Virus record (IMG/VR): IMGVR_UViG_3300006802_000123
Span: 1-53,615 of that record
DNA: 53,615 bases
Origin: a virus
Strand: one strand, 5' to 3'
Numbering within the stretch: position 1 is the first letter of the stretch; each line of letters begins with the position of its first letter. Below, in pieces: positions 43,272-52,621 of this stretch. The notes under the pieces are model-generated. The model saw only the letters and a list, made by a program, of their open reading frames with translations. It did not search any database and was not told the DNA's origin. A program made the translations under genes and the position numbers.

Positions 43272-44501
43272 ATGGCATATACAATAGTTAAAACAGATGG
43301 TTCAGTATTAACAACCATTGCAGACGGTACGATTAATACTACGAGTACATCTTTAGGACTACCGGGCAGAAATTATGCAGGATATGGTCAATCACTAGAT
43401 ACAAACTTTGTCCATCTTACTGAAAATTTTGCTGATACTACCCCTCCTTCTAATCCGATCAGGGGTCAGTTGTGGTACAATACAAGTGATACTACAATGT
43501 ACATTTGTCCTACTGATGGAGAATCAAATGGTGCTGCTTGGTTAGCACTTACCGCAACTACTAGCGGCGGTAGTACAACATTCGGTGAAGTTACTGTAAC
43601 AGGTAACTTGTCTGCAAACAATATCTCAGTCACTAACGGAATTACTGGAAACTCAATTACTGTAAACTATGCCACAGTAACTGTAAGCGCCAATATAGCA
43701 TCAGGTAATATAACAAATGGTAATATTACATCATTAACTACTCAAGCAATAACTACTGGTGGTGCTACAACAGCAGGCACACTAACTGGTGTTTGGACTG
43801 TAACTGGTTCAGCAGGTGGCTCTGGCGCGTCTGCAATGGTCTTTAATACAGGCGGTATCTACATTGATAACACAGGTAACTTGTATGGTATAAGAACTGA
43901 CAAGTACATGTATGCAAACGGTGATCCGATATCTTTCGCAGGTACTTATAGTAACTCTAACGTTGCTGCTTATCTACCTACTTATACTGGTATAGTTGGA
44001 TCAGGCGTTGGCGTTACATTCAGGGGTAACGTAATTACTACAGGTGGTGTAAGCACTGGTGGTAACATAACAGGTAACTGGACATTAACGTCAGGTTCAA
44101 GACTAAACGCAACATACGCCGACTTAGCAGAACGTTTCGAATCAGACACTTCTTATGAACCAGGCACTGTGGTTGAGATAGGTGGAGATAGAGAAATTAC
44201 TGCGGTCAAGTACGAACTTTCAGAAGATGTATTTGGTGTAGTTTCTGATACAGCAGCATATCTAATGAATGCAGGTGCAGGTGATGACGAAACTCATCCC
44301 CCAGTCGCAGTATCTGGACGAGTGCAAGTTAAAGTCACTGGTCCAGTAACAAAGGGCCAGAGATTGGTAAGTGCGGGAAATGGAATAGCCAGGGGTGCTG
44401 CTCCCGGCGAAGCAACTGCTTTTAATACGATAGGTAGGTCCTTGCAAGATAAAGTAACAGCAGGTCCGGGCACAGTTGAAGCAATTGTGATGTTAAAATA
44501 A
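43272..44501 (+). CDS. Tail-fibre-like protein with peptidase-G2-type C-terminal domain
   Basis: This 409-residue protein has an N-terminal segment (about 1-95) with N-F-V-H-L-T-E-N-F-A, P-x-N-P-I-R-G-Q-L-W-Y-N-T and W-L-A-L, as in short tail fibres of T4-like marine phages. The middle is a Thr/Asn/Gly-rich beta repeat region (about 105-275). The C-terminus (about 280-409) starts with Y-A-D-L-A-E-R-F and contains a Gly/Val-rich beta domain like the peptidase-G2/chaperone-type ends of phage appendages, which can cleave themselves after trimerisation. It is probably a receptor-binding fibre. Cleavage is not predictable from the sequence. Confidence 0.65.
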   Translation: MAYTIVKTDGSVLTTIADGTINTTSTSLGLPGRNYAGYGQSLDTNFVHLTENFADTTPPSNPIRGQLWYNTSDTTMYICPTDGESNGAAWLALTATTSGGSTTFGEVTVTGNLSANNISVTNGITGNSITVNYATVTVSANIASGNITNGNITSLTTQAITTGGATTAGTLTGVWTVTGSAGGSGASAMVFNTGGIYIDNTGNLYGIRTDKYMYANGDPISFAGTYSNSNVAAYLPTYTGIVGSGVGVTFRGNVITTGGVSTGGNITGNWTLTSGSRLNATYADLAERFESDTSYEPGTVVEIGGDREITAVKYELSEDVFGVVSDTAAYLMNAGAGDDETHPPVAVSGRVQVKVTGPVTKGQRLVSAGNGIARGAAPGEATAFNTIGRSLQDKVTAGPGTVEAIVMLK

Positions 44502-44512
44502 GGTACTAAAAG

Positions 44513-45487
44513 ATGAGTTACGCACAATATGGTCTGATTGAAGCAAGTGATTTTAACAGCCTAGTAGGTTCTGCTACTAACAATGGCAATACAGCAGCAG
44601 TAAACACACTAAACGCAGTATGGGCTACTGGTAATGGTGCAGCAGGATATGGTCAGACAGCAGTAACTCAAGTATCAGCAGGAGACATCGTGGCTGCTGC
44701 AAAATGGAATAATCTAGTTACATATACTAGCAATTGTGCTAGCCATCAAGGAACTTCAATAACAGCAGTTACCGCTCCTTCAGCAGGTGACACGATAACT
44801 TATAGATCCGCTATTCCTACTAACCTAAGTTCAATATACACAAGCAGACTAAACGCAGCAGGTCAGAGTGGAACTACTTCTAACGCAGTTACTACTGCAA
44901 CAACTTTCAATGATTTTGCTACTTTTACTCATACTGCTACTTTCGCAAATGCTGACGCAGCAAGACATTTTTTCAATGCAGGCGGACAATTAAAAATAAC
45001 TGTTGCTCAAACAGTTAACAGTTCTACAATTGACGCTTTGTTTGTTAATCTTTGCTCTAACGTTGGTACTGTAGTAGTATCATCACTAGGAAACAGTTCA
45101 ACAATATCCGTGAATGGTAGTACATTTAGCGGGGTAACTAAAGTAGGTGGTGGTGGAAACTCTCCAACTATAGACGCTACAAAAGGCTATTATGGATTGT
45201 CTACTGCTAATGCTACTATTTTCACGCAAGTCACATCTCAAGGACCATCTGGATACCTAAATTCTTTCATCAGAGTTATAGCAAAGACTAATGGTACGCA
45301 AGGTTCTAATAATGATAATGGAACAGTTGTGACCTTATATACTATTTTCGATGAAGATCAAAATGGTTTCGCAGTTAGCGCAGGATCACGTACTACGCTA
45401 ACAGTAACTTACCCAACTACAACTTATCTAGCAAATACTTGGGGTACAGTTTCACTAGCCGGCAGCGTAACAACTGCTAACGTATAA
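44513..45487 (+). CDS. Putative tail-fibre or virion surface protein
   Basis: The N-terminus of this 324-residue protein is built around short segments D-F-N-S-L-V-G, N-T-L-N-A-V-W-A-T-G-N-G-A-A-G-Y-G-Q and A-A-K-W-N-N-L. These are seen in virion proteins adjacent to fibres in T4-like marine phages. The rest is Ser/Thr/Asn-rich beta structure with few charged residues, typical of exposed trimeric fibres. An AAGGTAC sequence lies upstream of the ATG. It follows the preceding fibre gene by 11 bases, suggesting co-transcription. The receptor is unknown. Confidence 0.55.
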   Translation: MSYAQYGLIEASDFNSLVGSATNNGNTAAVNTLNAVWATGNGAAGYGQTAVTQVSAGDIVAAAKWNNLVTYTSNCASHQGTSITAVTAPSAGDTITYRSAIPTNLSSIYTSRLNAAGQSGTTSNAVTTATTFNDFATFTHTATFANADAARHFFNAGGQLKITVAQTVNSSTIDALFVNLCSNVGTVVVSSLGNSSTISVNGSTFSGVTKVGGGGNSPTIDATKGYYGLSTANATIFTQVTSQGPSGYLNSFIRVIAKTNGTQGSNNDNGTVVTLYTIFDEDQNGFAVSAGSRTTLTVTYPTTTYLANTWGTVSLAGSVTTANV

Positions 45488-45512
45488 TAATTTTTTAAGT
45501 TAAACTGTTAGT

Positions 45513-45520
45513 TCTAAATA
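45513..45520 (+). promoter_or_regulatory. Possible late-type promoter TCTAAATA for the glycosyltransferase/rSAM cassette
   Basis: This is one mismatch from NATAAATA, 16 bases before the ATG at 45537, in the only sizeable gap (49 bases) between the fibre genes and the cassette. A GGAG ribosome site follows. No typical terminator precedes it. Confidence 0.4.
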
Positions 45521-45536
45521 CTCTTGGAGTATTAGC

Positions 45537-45842
45537 ATGGATACTAAACAGTTATTATCAGATATCAAAGCACGATTCGCTCACAATTCCGCTAAAGCAT
45601 ACTTAAAAGACAAATACGAAAGTAAATTGATCGTAGCAGATCAAGGTGGATTGTGGAAAGCAGATTACGCAACTATCAATTTTTTAAATGCGTTTGATGA
45701 TGACCATATCGCCTTGATAGACAAATTTGATAATTTGGTCGTAGTGAATAGGAAAGAACTTTTAGAAAAACTAAAAACTCTGTATACACAAGTTACTAAT
45801 CAATGGCACGAAGAATGGAAAGAGTTAGAGGCTAAACGATGA
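45537..45842 (+). CDS. Conserved small phage protein of unknown function
   Basis: This 101-residue soluble protein opens M-D-T-K-Q-L-L-S-D-I-K-A-R-F and continues A-D-Q-G-G-L-W-K-A-D-Y-A-T-I-N-F-L. The last third is an acidic/basic helix. I recall similar proteins in T4-like marine phages but none with a known role. It is the first gene of the cassette, and the next gene starts inside its stop codon (ATGA), so it may partner with the glycosyltransferase-like proteins. Confidence 0.7.
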   Translation: MDTKQLLSDIKARFAHNSAKAYLKDKYESKLIVADQGGLWKADYATINFLNAFDDDHIALIDKFDNLVVVNRKELLEKLKTLYTQVTNQWHEEWKELEAKR

Positions 45843-46636
45843 GTAGAGGTGCGATACTATTCGCATTTAATTCTCCCAAATACGATTATTATTCAATGGC
45901 AGAGTTTACTGCTAAAAGAATAAATCACTATCTAGATTTACCTGTAACCATAATAACAGATAAAGAGTCTACACTAAGTTCTTCTGGCTATCAGTTCGAC
46001 AATGTTATTATTACCGAACCAGATAAAGACAAAAGCAATAAACGAAGTTGGGGTCTATGGATAAACAAAGGAAGATATCAAGTTTATGATATGACTCCTT
46101 ATGATGACACTATATTACTAGACGCAGACTACATAGTTAACTCAGATCAATTAAAAATTTTACCCGACATCACAACTGATTTTTTGTGTCACTATAACAC
46201 TAGTTATTTGATGGCTCCTGATGCTGGACAAGAAAGCGTATGTCAAGCATTTGATACAGTATGGGCTACAGTTATTTCTTTTAAGAAAACTAAACTAACT
46301 CAACAAATTTTTAACATGATGGAAATGATTCAAAACAACTATGAACACTACAGCAACATATATCATTTCCTGCTTACGCCCTATAGAAATGACTACTCTT
46401 TGACAATCGCGCTAAGAACTGTATATGGACATCTGTTAGATAACAGACATAAGATTCCCTGGAACTTAGTTCATGTTGGTACCGGCACTAAGATATATCG
46501 TGATAGTGATAATGAATACACTATAGTTTATGATAAATGGCAAAGGGGTAAGATAAAGAAAGAATACATCACTATCAAAGATTGTGATTTCCACGTACAG
46601 AATAAAGAACTATTAGAGGATATAATGAATGTCTAA
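45839..46636 (+). CDS. GT-A-type glycosyltransferase-like protein (first)
   Basis: This 265-residue protein has a nucleotide-sugar-transferase outline. The N-terminal strand A-I-L-F-A-F-N leads to a V-T-I-I-T-D-K segment, then a D-x-D motif Asp95-Ala-Asp97 after hydrophobic T-I-L-L, typical of GT8/GT-A enzymes that bind a metal and a sugar nucleotide. It lacks a membrane segment. The gene overlaps its neighbours at both ends. Donor and acceptor are unknown. Confidence 0.6.
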   Translation: MSRGAILFAFNSPKYDYYSMAEFTAKRINHYLDLPVTIITDKESTLSSSGYQFDNVIITEPDKDKSNKRSWGLWINKGRYQVYDMTPYDDTILLDADYIVNSDQLKILPDITTDFLCHYNTSYLMAPDAGQESVCQAFDTVWATVISFKKTKLTQQIFNMMEMIQNNYEHYSNIYHFLLTPYRNDYSLTIALRTVYGHLLDNRHKIPWNLVHVGTGTKIYRDSDNEYTIVYDKWQRGKIKKEYITIKDCDFHVQNKELLEDIMNV

Positions 46637-47426
46637 AGGATTTGTAATTTTAGCAGAAAATACTGAAAAAACAGATTACGTTAAGTGCGCTGAAGTTCTA
46701 GCGAGAAGCATTTATAAAACTATGCCAAACGCTAAAGTTTCTATAATTACCAATTCACCCACACATAGGGGATTATTTGACAAAGTGATTAATCTACCAT
46801 ACGGCGATCTAGCAACTACTAGTGACTGGAAATTGATTAATGACTTTCAAGTGTATGAAGCATCCCCGTATGATCATACTATAAAATTAGAAGCAGACAT
46901 GTTTTTGCCTAGATCCATAGATCATTGGTGGGATGTTTTAAAACCAAGAGACATCGTAGTATGTACTACTATTAGAAATTTCAAACAAGACATATCTAAT
47001 GAAAGACATTATAGGAAGTTCATTGATGACAACAGTTTACCAGACTGTTACAATGCTATAACTTATTTTAAGAAGAGTAAGAAAGCAGAAGAATTTTTCT
47101 CATTAGTCAAAGACATATTTTTTAGTTGGGACACGTTCAGAGATACTTTAAGATGTAATAAGAATGAACCTGCTACTACAGATTGGGTTTATGCTTTGGC
47201 TAGTCACATCATGTCTCCAGAAGTTACTACCATGCCGGAATTTAAAGAGATGAGCATGGTTCATATGAAGCAATTTATCAATAGGGCACCATCTGAAGAC
47301 TGGACTGCTGGGTTTATATATGAGTTGCGCCCAGAAGTATTCAGAATTAATACTATACCTCAGCAATATCCTGTACATTATCACGTTAAAAATTTCGCAA
47401 ATAAGTTGGAAACAGTATATGGCTGA
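46629..47426 (+). CDS. GT-A-type glycosyltransferase-like protein (second)
   Basis: This 265-residue protein has the same length and layout as the preceding gene, suggesting an old duplication. It has V-S-I-I-T-N early, a Y-D-H-T-I-K-L segment followed by Glu88-Ala-Asp90, where the first gene has D-x-D, and a C-terminal V-H-Y-H-V-K. The first acidic residue of the metal motif is thus Glu, which some GT-A members accept. It overlaps the previous gene by 8 bases and the next by 8. Confidence 0.6.
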   Translation: MSKGFVILAENTEKTDYVKCAEVLARSIYKTMPNAKVSIITNSPTHRGLFDKVINLPYGDLATTSDWKLINDFQVYEASPYDHTIKLEADMFLPRSIDHWWDVLKPRDIVVCTTIRNFKQDISNERHYRKFIDDNSLPDCYNAITYFKKSKKAEEFFSLVKDIFFSWDTFRDTLRCNKNEPATTDWVYALASHIMSPEVTTMPEFKEMSMVHMKQFINRAPSEDWTAGFIYELRPEVFRINTIPQQYPVHYHVKNFANKLETVYG

Positions 47427-47766
47427 AGAAAATACTGAAGAATATATCTTATTCTGGGAAGCACCTAAACTACAAACTTTTGAGTATAGACTTTATTACG
47501 ATGAAAAGGGTGAAGTTATTTGTTACTCTACTGAGAAATTACCCGGTAATTTCATAGTAGTTGATAAAGACGTTTTTATAGAGGCTCGACCCGATCTCAG
47601 GGTAATAGATGGCAAATTATCTAGAGCCATACCTAGCAGAATAGTAAATAAACTCACACCATCAGAAAAAGGCATTAAGTGTTCAGTTGACGATATAAAC
47701 ATATTAGTGTATGATGATAGTGTGCCTACTCAAAATTGGAAGATAAAAGTTTATGAGCTCAGATGA
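47419..47766 (+). CDS. Small acidic protein of unknown function
   Basis: The start at 47419 gives 115 residues, with the ATG overlapping the end of the previous gene. A longer in-frame reading from 47320 would run through that gene and is not supported. The sequence opens M-A-E-E-N-T-E-E-Y and contains beta strands (Y-R-L-Y-Y-D-E-K-G-E-V-I) and a long polar tail. It has no cysteines apart from isolated ones and no motif I recognise. Its position between transferases suggests an accessory role. Confidence 0.6.
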   Translation: MAEENTEEYILFWEAPKLQTFEYRLYYDEKGEVICYSTEKLPGNFIVVDKDVFIEARPDLRVIDGKLSRAIPSRIVNKLTPSEKGIKCSVDDINILVYDDSVPTQNWKIKVYELR

Positions 47767-48703
47767 TATTGTTGACGTAGCAGATTTGGATTGTATATAT
47801 CTCTCTTTTGACGAACCGCAGAAAGAAGAATTCTGGCTGAAGTTAAAGAACATGGTTCCTTGGGCCAAGCGAGTTGATGGAGTGAAGGGTAGCGATGCAG
47901 CACATAAAGCCGCGGGAGAAGCCAGCGATACTGAAAGATTTATTTTAGTTGATGGTGACAATATGCCCGACGAGTCATTTTTTAATATACAACTAGACTT
48001 CACTAAGGTAGATCCTGTCTTCAAGATTGCTCAATACAGATGGAAAGCTACAAATCATATTAATGGGTTAAGATATGGTAATGGTGGAATGAGTAGTTGG
48101 ACTAAGACTTATGTAGCAAATATGAAAACTCATGAACATAGCGATGGCGACGAGACAACTACAGTGGACTTTTGTTTAGAAGCCAAAGATAATATTTACT
48201 GGGCTATGCATGATTGCTATTCTACTACCTATCCTAATTATACTTCTTTTCAGGCTTGGCGTGCAGGATTCCGCGAAGGAGTTAAAATGAGTTTAGACAG
48301 GGGAAAGCGTCCTACTGTAGAAAACTTCAAAGAAAGTGTTGCTAAACGAAACTTCAATAATCTTACCATATGGCAAAATGTAGGTGTAGATGTAGAAAAC
48401 GGCATATGGGCTATATATGGTTCTAGGTTAGGCACTTACATGACTATGCTTACCGATTGGAATCACTCTGATGTGCAATGGTTTGATAATCTAGCAGAAC
48501 TGTGGCAAGATCATAAAGATAAAGATCCAGTCGTAGAAGCAGAAGTGATAGGCACTATTCTAAGAGATAAGTTAGGTTTACCTATCTGCACACTAGACAA
48601 AGACCAAAGTAAATTTTTCAAGCGTCATTACTTAACAGACAAACACAATCTAGGACCTCTAGTTAGAGAAATGGATGTTATAAGACGCATAGAAGGTTGG
48701 TAA
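47753..48703 (+). CDS. Glycosyltransferase-like protein (third)
   Basis: This 316-residue protein has a short N-terminal Rossmann-like segment, then F-I-L-V-D-G-D-N with Asp67-Gly-Asp69 in the D-x-D position, and L-R-Y-G-N-G-G-M-S-S-W-T-K, resembling the substrate loop of GT-A enzymes. The C-terminal half is helical with many aromatic residues. I recall related proteins in T4-like marine phages without a known function. It overlaps the previous gene by 14 bases and touches the first radical SAM gene by one base (TAATG). Confidence 0.5.
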   Translation: MSSDDIVDVADLDCIYLSFDEPQKEEFWLKLKNMVPWAKRVDGVKGSDAAHKAAGEASDTERFILVDGDNMPDESFFNIQLDFTKVDPVFKIAQYRWKATNHINGLRYGNGGMSSWTKTYVANMKTHEHSDGDETTTVDFCLEAKDNIYWAMHDCYSTTYPNYTSFQAWRAGFREGVKMSLDRGKRPTVENFKESVAKRNFNNLTIWQNVGVDVENGIWAIYGSRLGTYMTMLTDWNHSDVQWFDNLAELWQDHKDKDPVVEAEVIGTILRDKLGLPICTLDKDQSKFFKRHYLTDKHNLGPLVREMDVIRRIEGW

Positions 48704-50103
48704 TGAGTTACGAAACACAAAGAATTAAAGATATAAAAGTAATAGTAGAACAACAGGCTACTCCCACTTTTTGTCTGGCTAAATGGCATCATGTGACGAT
48801 GTATCTACAGTCAGGTGAGACGCACTCATGCTATCATCCCAGACCTCACAAGATACCCTTGAGTGAGTTACAAGATAATCCATCTGCGCTACACAACACT
48901 AACGAAAAGAAACTAGAACGCAAGATGATGTTAGAGGGTAAGAAACCTGAAGGATGTCAATACTGCTGGAACATAGAAGCACTGGGACCTGACTATATCT
49001 CGGATAGGCATATACGTAATGCATCTATTTTTACTGATGAAAGATTTGAACAAACTGCTAAGGGACCGTGGGATCAAAACATAAATCCAGAGTATCTAGA
49101 GATCAATTTCGGTAATGAATGTAATTTCAAGTGCGGATATTGTCATCCAAAATATTCTACTAGATTCTATCAAGAGATCAAAGATAACGGCCCAGTAGAG
49201 TCTGTAAAAAATCATAGATGCGACATAGATTGGATGAAGTTATATCAGAGAGAAGAAGAAAATCCATATGTAGACGCTTTCTGGAAATGGTGGCCTGAAC
49301 TGCGTAAAACTCTGAATATCATGCGAGTAACAGGTGGCGAACCCACTATGCACAAGAGTACTTGGCAGTTGTTAGATGAATTAGAAAAAGAGCCTATGCC
49401 TTGGCTAGAATTAAACGTGAATAGTAACTTAGGTACTAAAAGTGCTTTGATAGAACGTTTAAGCGAAAAGGTAAAAGACTTAGTTGACTTCAGAAGCATC
49501 AAGAGTTTCAAACTTTTTACTAGTATGGACACCTGGGGACCTCGCGCAGAGTATATAAGAACTGGCTTAGACTTAGAATTATGGGAAAAGAATTTTCATA
49601 CCTACTTGACTAAAACAAACAGTCCCATAACCTTTATGATTACTTTTAATATCTTCTCGGTTACTTCGTTCCAGTCGCTACTAGAAAAAATGTTAGAATG
49701 GAGAAGTATGTACAATTGGTACGATCATCCTGATAATCCTCAGCATAGGGTAAGATTTGATACACCGTATCTAAGAGAGCCAATACAATACGATATCAAT
49801 ATCTTACCCAAAGATGAATACATGCCCTATATGTATAAGACTCTAGAATTCATGAAAGATAATGTAGATGATAAGTCTAGCAAGAAATTTAGTACTATTG
49901 AGTATGAGAAATTTAAAAGAGTTGTAGACTATATGGCTGAAACAGTATATCCAGAAGAAAAATTAATAGAGGGAAGACGAGATTTCTATAACTGGTTCAA
50001 TGAACTAGATGAACGCAGGGGAACAGATATGTTATCTGTATATCCTGAGATGTTAAATTTTTATAGGTTGTGCCAAAAAGCAAACAGAGAAAATCCATTA
50101 TGA
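48703..50103 (+). CDS. Radical SAM protein (rSAM 1)
   Basis: This 466-residue protein has the radical SAM iron-sulfur motif at Cys140, Cys144 and Cys147 (C-N-F-K-C-G-Y-C) and a T-G-G-E-P-T motif that positions S-adenosylmethionine. An N-terminal cysteine set (F-C-L-A-K-W-H-H, H-S-C-Y-H-P, C-Q-Y-C-W) resembles a twitch/SPASM-like auxiliary cluster domain, placed before the core rather than after. I set the start at the ATG at 48703, preceded by AAGG, instead of an upstream TTG. Substrate unknown. Confidence 0.85.
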   Translation: MSYETQRIKDIKVIVEQQATPTFCLAKWHHVTMYLQSGETHSCYHPRPHKIPLSELQDNPSALHNTNEKKLERKMMLEGKKPEGCQYCWNIEALGPDYISDRHIRNASIFTDERFEQTAKGPWDQNINPEYLEINFGNECNFKCGYCHPKYSTRFYQEIKDNGPVESVKNHRCDIDWMKLYQREEENPYVDAFWKWWPELRKTLNIMRVTGGEPTMHKSTWQLLDELEKEPMPWLELNVNSNLGTKSALIERLSEKVKDLVDFRSIKSFKLFTSMDTWGPRAEYIRTGLDLELWEKNFHTYLTKTNSPITFMITFNIFSVTSFQSLLEKMLEWRSMYNWYDHPDNPQHRVRFDTPYLREPIQYDINILPKDEYMPYMYKTLEFMKDNVDDKSSKKFSTIEYEKFKRVVDYMAETVYPEEKLIEGRRDFYNWFNELDERRGTDMLSVYPEMLNFYRLCQKANRENPL

Positions 50104-51329
50104 GTATAGATAAGAAATACTTGCTAGAAGAAAGCAAAGTATTTTGCATGTTTCCATGGCTACATCTTAATGTAACTCCTAGGGGTGATATATATCCTTG
50201 CTGTTCTAATGACTATCAAAATCCTTTTGGAAACACTAAAGAGATATCTCTTGAGCAAGCATTTAATTCACCTAAGATGAAAGAACTACGACTAGATATG
50301 CTTAACGATAGAAAAAATTCTATTTGTAATTTTTGTTACAAGCACGAAGAAGCAGGACCTCATAGTTTCAGGAACTATAGTAAAGATAACTTTGCTAAGT
50401 ATTTTGATGAGATCGTACCTACAACTCAAGAAGATGGTACTGTTTCAGAATTCAAGATGCGTTATTTTGATATCAGATTTTCAAATATATGTAACTTTAA
50501 GTGCAGGACATGTGGAGCAGAATTTAGCAGTCAATGGGCAGCAGAACACAGAGAAAATTTCGAACCAGATCATCCTATACTATTACACGCAGATGGAGAT
50601 ACTGGATCATTGTTGCAAGAAGTTCTAACGCACGTAGAACACATTGATCTAGCATATTTCGCAGGAGGAGAGCCACTTATTACTGACGAGCATTATACTA
50701 TTCTAGAAGAAATGATAAGGTTAGGTAGGACAGATACCACACTTAGATATAATACCAATGCTAGCAATATCAAATATAAAAGGCATGATATTCTAGAATT
50801 ATGGAAACATTTCAAGAGGGTGGAATTGAGTTGCAGCATAGATCACTATGGCGAGAGAGCAGAATATATACGTAAGGGAACAGATTGGGGTAAAGTAGAA
50901 AGTAATCTAAAATTATTCCGAGACTTGCCGCAAGTTGATTTTCAAATAAACACCGTTTTATCTCTTTTTAACTACACTACACTAGACGAATTCTATAACT
51001 ATCTAAAAAATAGGGATCTAGTGAGGCACTACGATTGGCATCATAGTTTGTATCTAGCGGTTCACCCTATATACTATAGTGCTAAAAGTTTGCCTTTAGA
51101 CATTAAATTAGCAGGTTCTTACAGGTTAAATAACTTTATATCACGAAACAAAGAGAGTTTGCCTTTAATTCATAGATTAATTACTTCGGCTATAAGTTTT
51201 GCTGAAGAAAGTAATACATGGGATGAAGCGAAAGAATCATTTTTTGCCCATACAACATCTATGGATAAGATAAGAAATGAAAGTTTCTGGAAAATATTCC
51301 CCGAATTAAATAGACTGCAAGACTTATGA
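50100..51329 (+). CDS. Radical SAM protein (rSAM 2)
   Basis: This 409-residue protein has the core motif at Cys131, Cys135 and Cys138 (C-N-F-K-C-R-T-C) and an A-G-G-E-P-L segment. The N-terminus has F-C-M-F-P-W-L-H, I-Y-P-C-C and I-C-N-F-C-Y, the twitch-like cysteine cluster shared with its neighbours. The start is the ATG overlapping the previous stop (ATGA), rather than an upstream GTG. It is clearly related to rSAM 3, including R-K-G-T-D-W later in the barrel. Confidence 0.87.
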   Translation: MSIDKKYLLEESKVFCMFPWLHLNVTPRGDIYPCCSNDYQNPFGNTKEISLEQAFNSPKMKELRLDMLNDRKNSICNFCYKHEEAGPHSFRNYSKDNFAKYFDEIVPTTQEDGTVSEFKMRYFDIRFSNICNFKCRTCGAEFSSQWAAEHRENFEPDHPILLHADGDTGSLLQEVLTHVEHIDLAYFAGGEPLITDEHYTILEEMIRLGRTDTTLRYNTNASNIKYKRHDILELWKHFKRVELSCSIDHYGERAEYIRKGTDWGKVESNLKLFRDLPQVDFQINTVLSLFNYTTLDEFYNYLKNRDLVRHYDWHHSLYLAVHPIYYSAKSLPLDIKLAGSYRLNNFISRNKESLPLIHRLITSAISFAEESNTWDEAKESFFAHTTSMDKIRNESFWKIFPELNRLQDL

Positions 51330-52621
51330 GTATAAACAAAGATAAAATAGAAAAATTGTTGAAAGAAGGTAAGCATTTTTGTGTTTTGCCTTGGATACAT
51401 TTTCATGCTTGGCCTAACAAAAACGTATTACCTTGTTGCATAGCAGATAGTTCTAGTCCTGTATCTAAAACTCCTTCAGGAGATGAAACGATATTAGATA
51501 TGATGAACTCTGAACAATACAAAGACGTTCGCCTCGCTATGCTTGAAGATGCCCCACTAGACATATGTAAGAGATGTTATGATGTAGAAGAGTTAGGTAC
51601 TTGGACTATGCGTCAAAGTCATAATACTAGACGGGGAGAAGAATATCTAGACTATATCGCGGAAACAACCAATGAAGATGGGTCATTGAATGAATTCAAG
51701 ATGGCTTACATGGACATCAGATTTAGTAATCTATGTAACATGAAGTGCAGGAGTTGCGGGCCAGACTGTTCTAGTCAATGGGCACAAGAATACTCTAGTC
51801 TTTGCAACAACAATAAAGATGAACTATGGGATAAACATAGGATAGACAAGATTATTATCAATAACAACGATGATAACACGTTCTTACCAAAATTAAAAGA
51901 GCATTTAAAAGACGTTCAAGAAGTTTATTTCGCGGGCGGTGAAATCATTATCCAACCTGAACACTATGAATGTTTAGACTATTGGATAGACAATAACTTA
52001 AATGAGCAAGTAGAACTAACGTATACTACTAATTTTTCTACACTACAGTATAAGAAAGATTCTAACTTGATAGGCTACTGGAAAAAATTCCCTAAATTAC
52101 AAATATGGGCTAGTCTCGACGGCGGGGGCAAACATGCCGAAGTCATACGTAAGGGAACAGATTGGGATAAAATTATCAACAACATTAAAATGGTAAAACA
52201 AGAAGTCCCTCATGCTAAATTTCAAATCACTCCCACTATTAGTATATGGAATGTATTTCAATTTCCTGATTTCTTTGACGAGTTAGTTGATCAACAACTA
52301 ATAGATATCAATGAAGATTCTGCACCTAGAATCAATCTTTTAACATATCCTTGGTGGGCAAATTTACAGATACTACCACAAAAAACAAGATATAAATTAG
52401 CAGAACGTTACAAAATATCTAGGGAACGTTATAAAAATAATGTACATATCGCTAATGGATTTAAGATGCTAGTATATGCTTTGTATGAAGGTAAAGAGAA
52501 TTTAGATGGCATAAAGCAATTCATGAGAGAGAACAACAGAGTAGATGAAGTAAGATCGGAAAGATTATTAGATGTTATTCCACAACTAGAGGAAGTATAT
52601 AAATGGGCACAAGAAAATTAA
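51326..52621 (+). CDS. Radical SAM protein (rSAM 3) with altered GGE motif
   Basis: This 431-residue protein has the core motif at Cys137, Cys141 and Cys144 (C-N-M-K-C-R-S-C) and the same N-terminal cluster (F-C-V-L-P-W-I-H, L-P-C-C, I-C-K-R-C). The usual G-G-E-P reads G-G-E-I-I-I, losing the proline. The glutamate that contacts the amino group of S-adenosylmethionine remains. Similarity to rSAM 2 through the whole length suggests tandem duplication. Its ATG overlaps the previous stop (ATGA). Confidence 0.85.
   Translation: MSINKDKIEKLLKEGKHFCVLPWIHFHAWPNKNVLPCCIADSSSPVSKTPSGDETILDMMNSEQYKDVRLAMLEDAPLDICKRCYDVEELGTWTMRQSHNTRRGEEYLDYIAETTNEDGSLNEFKMAYMDIRFSNLCNMKCRSCGPDCSSQWAQEYSSLCNNNKDELWDKHRIDKIIINNNDDNTFLPKLKEHLKDVQEVYFAGGEIIIQPEHYECLDYWIDNNLNEQVELTYTTNFSTLQYKKDSNLIGYWKKFPKLQIWASLDGGGKHAEVIRKGTDWDKIINNIKMVKQEVPHAKFQITPTISIWNVFQFPDFFDELVDQQLIDINEDSAPRINLLTYPWWANLQILPQKTRYKLAERYKISRERYKNNVHIANGFKMLVYALYEGKENLDGIKQFMRENNRVDEVRSERLLDVIPQLEEVYKWAQEN

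Noticed and set aside
45517-45533. AATACTC/GAGTATT hairpin in front of the cassette as a thermosensor or attenuator
   Set aside because: The predicted late transcript would begin inside the stem, so the hairpin probably does not form in the mRNA.
47320-47418. Extended start for the small acidic protein
   Set aside because: It would lie entirely within the preceding glycosyltransferase-like gene and its residues are a shadow of that frame. The ATG at 47419 gives normal overlap.
50070-50099. GTG start for rSAM 2 at 50070 and TTG start for rSAM 1 at 48697
   Set aside because: ATG starts at 50100 and 48703 form ATGA and TAATG junctions typical of this cassette.
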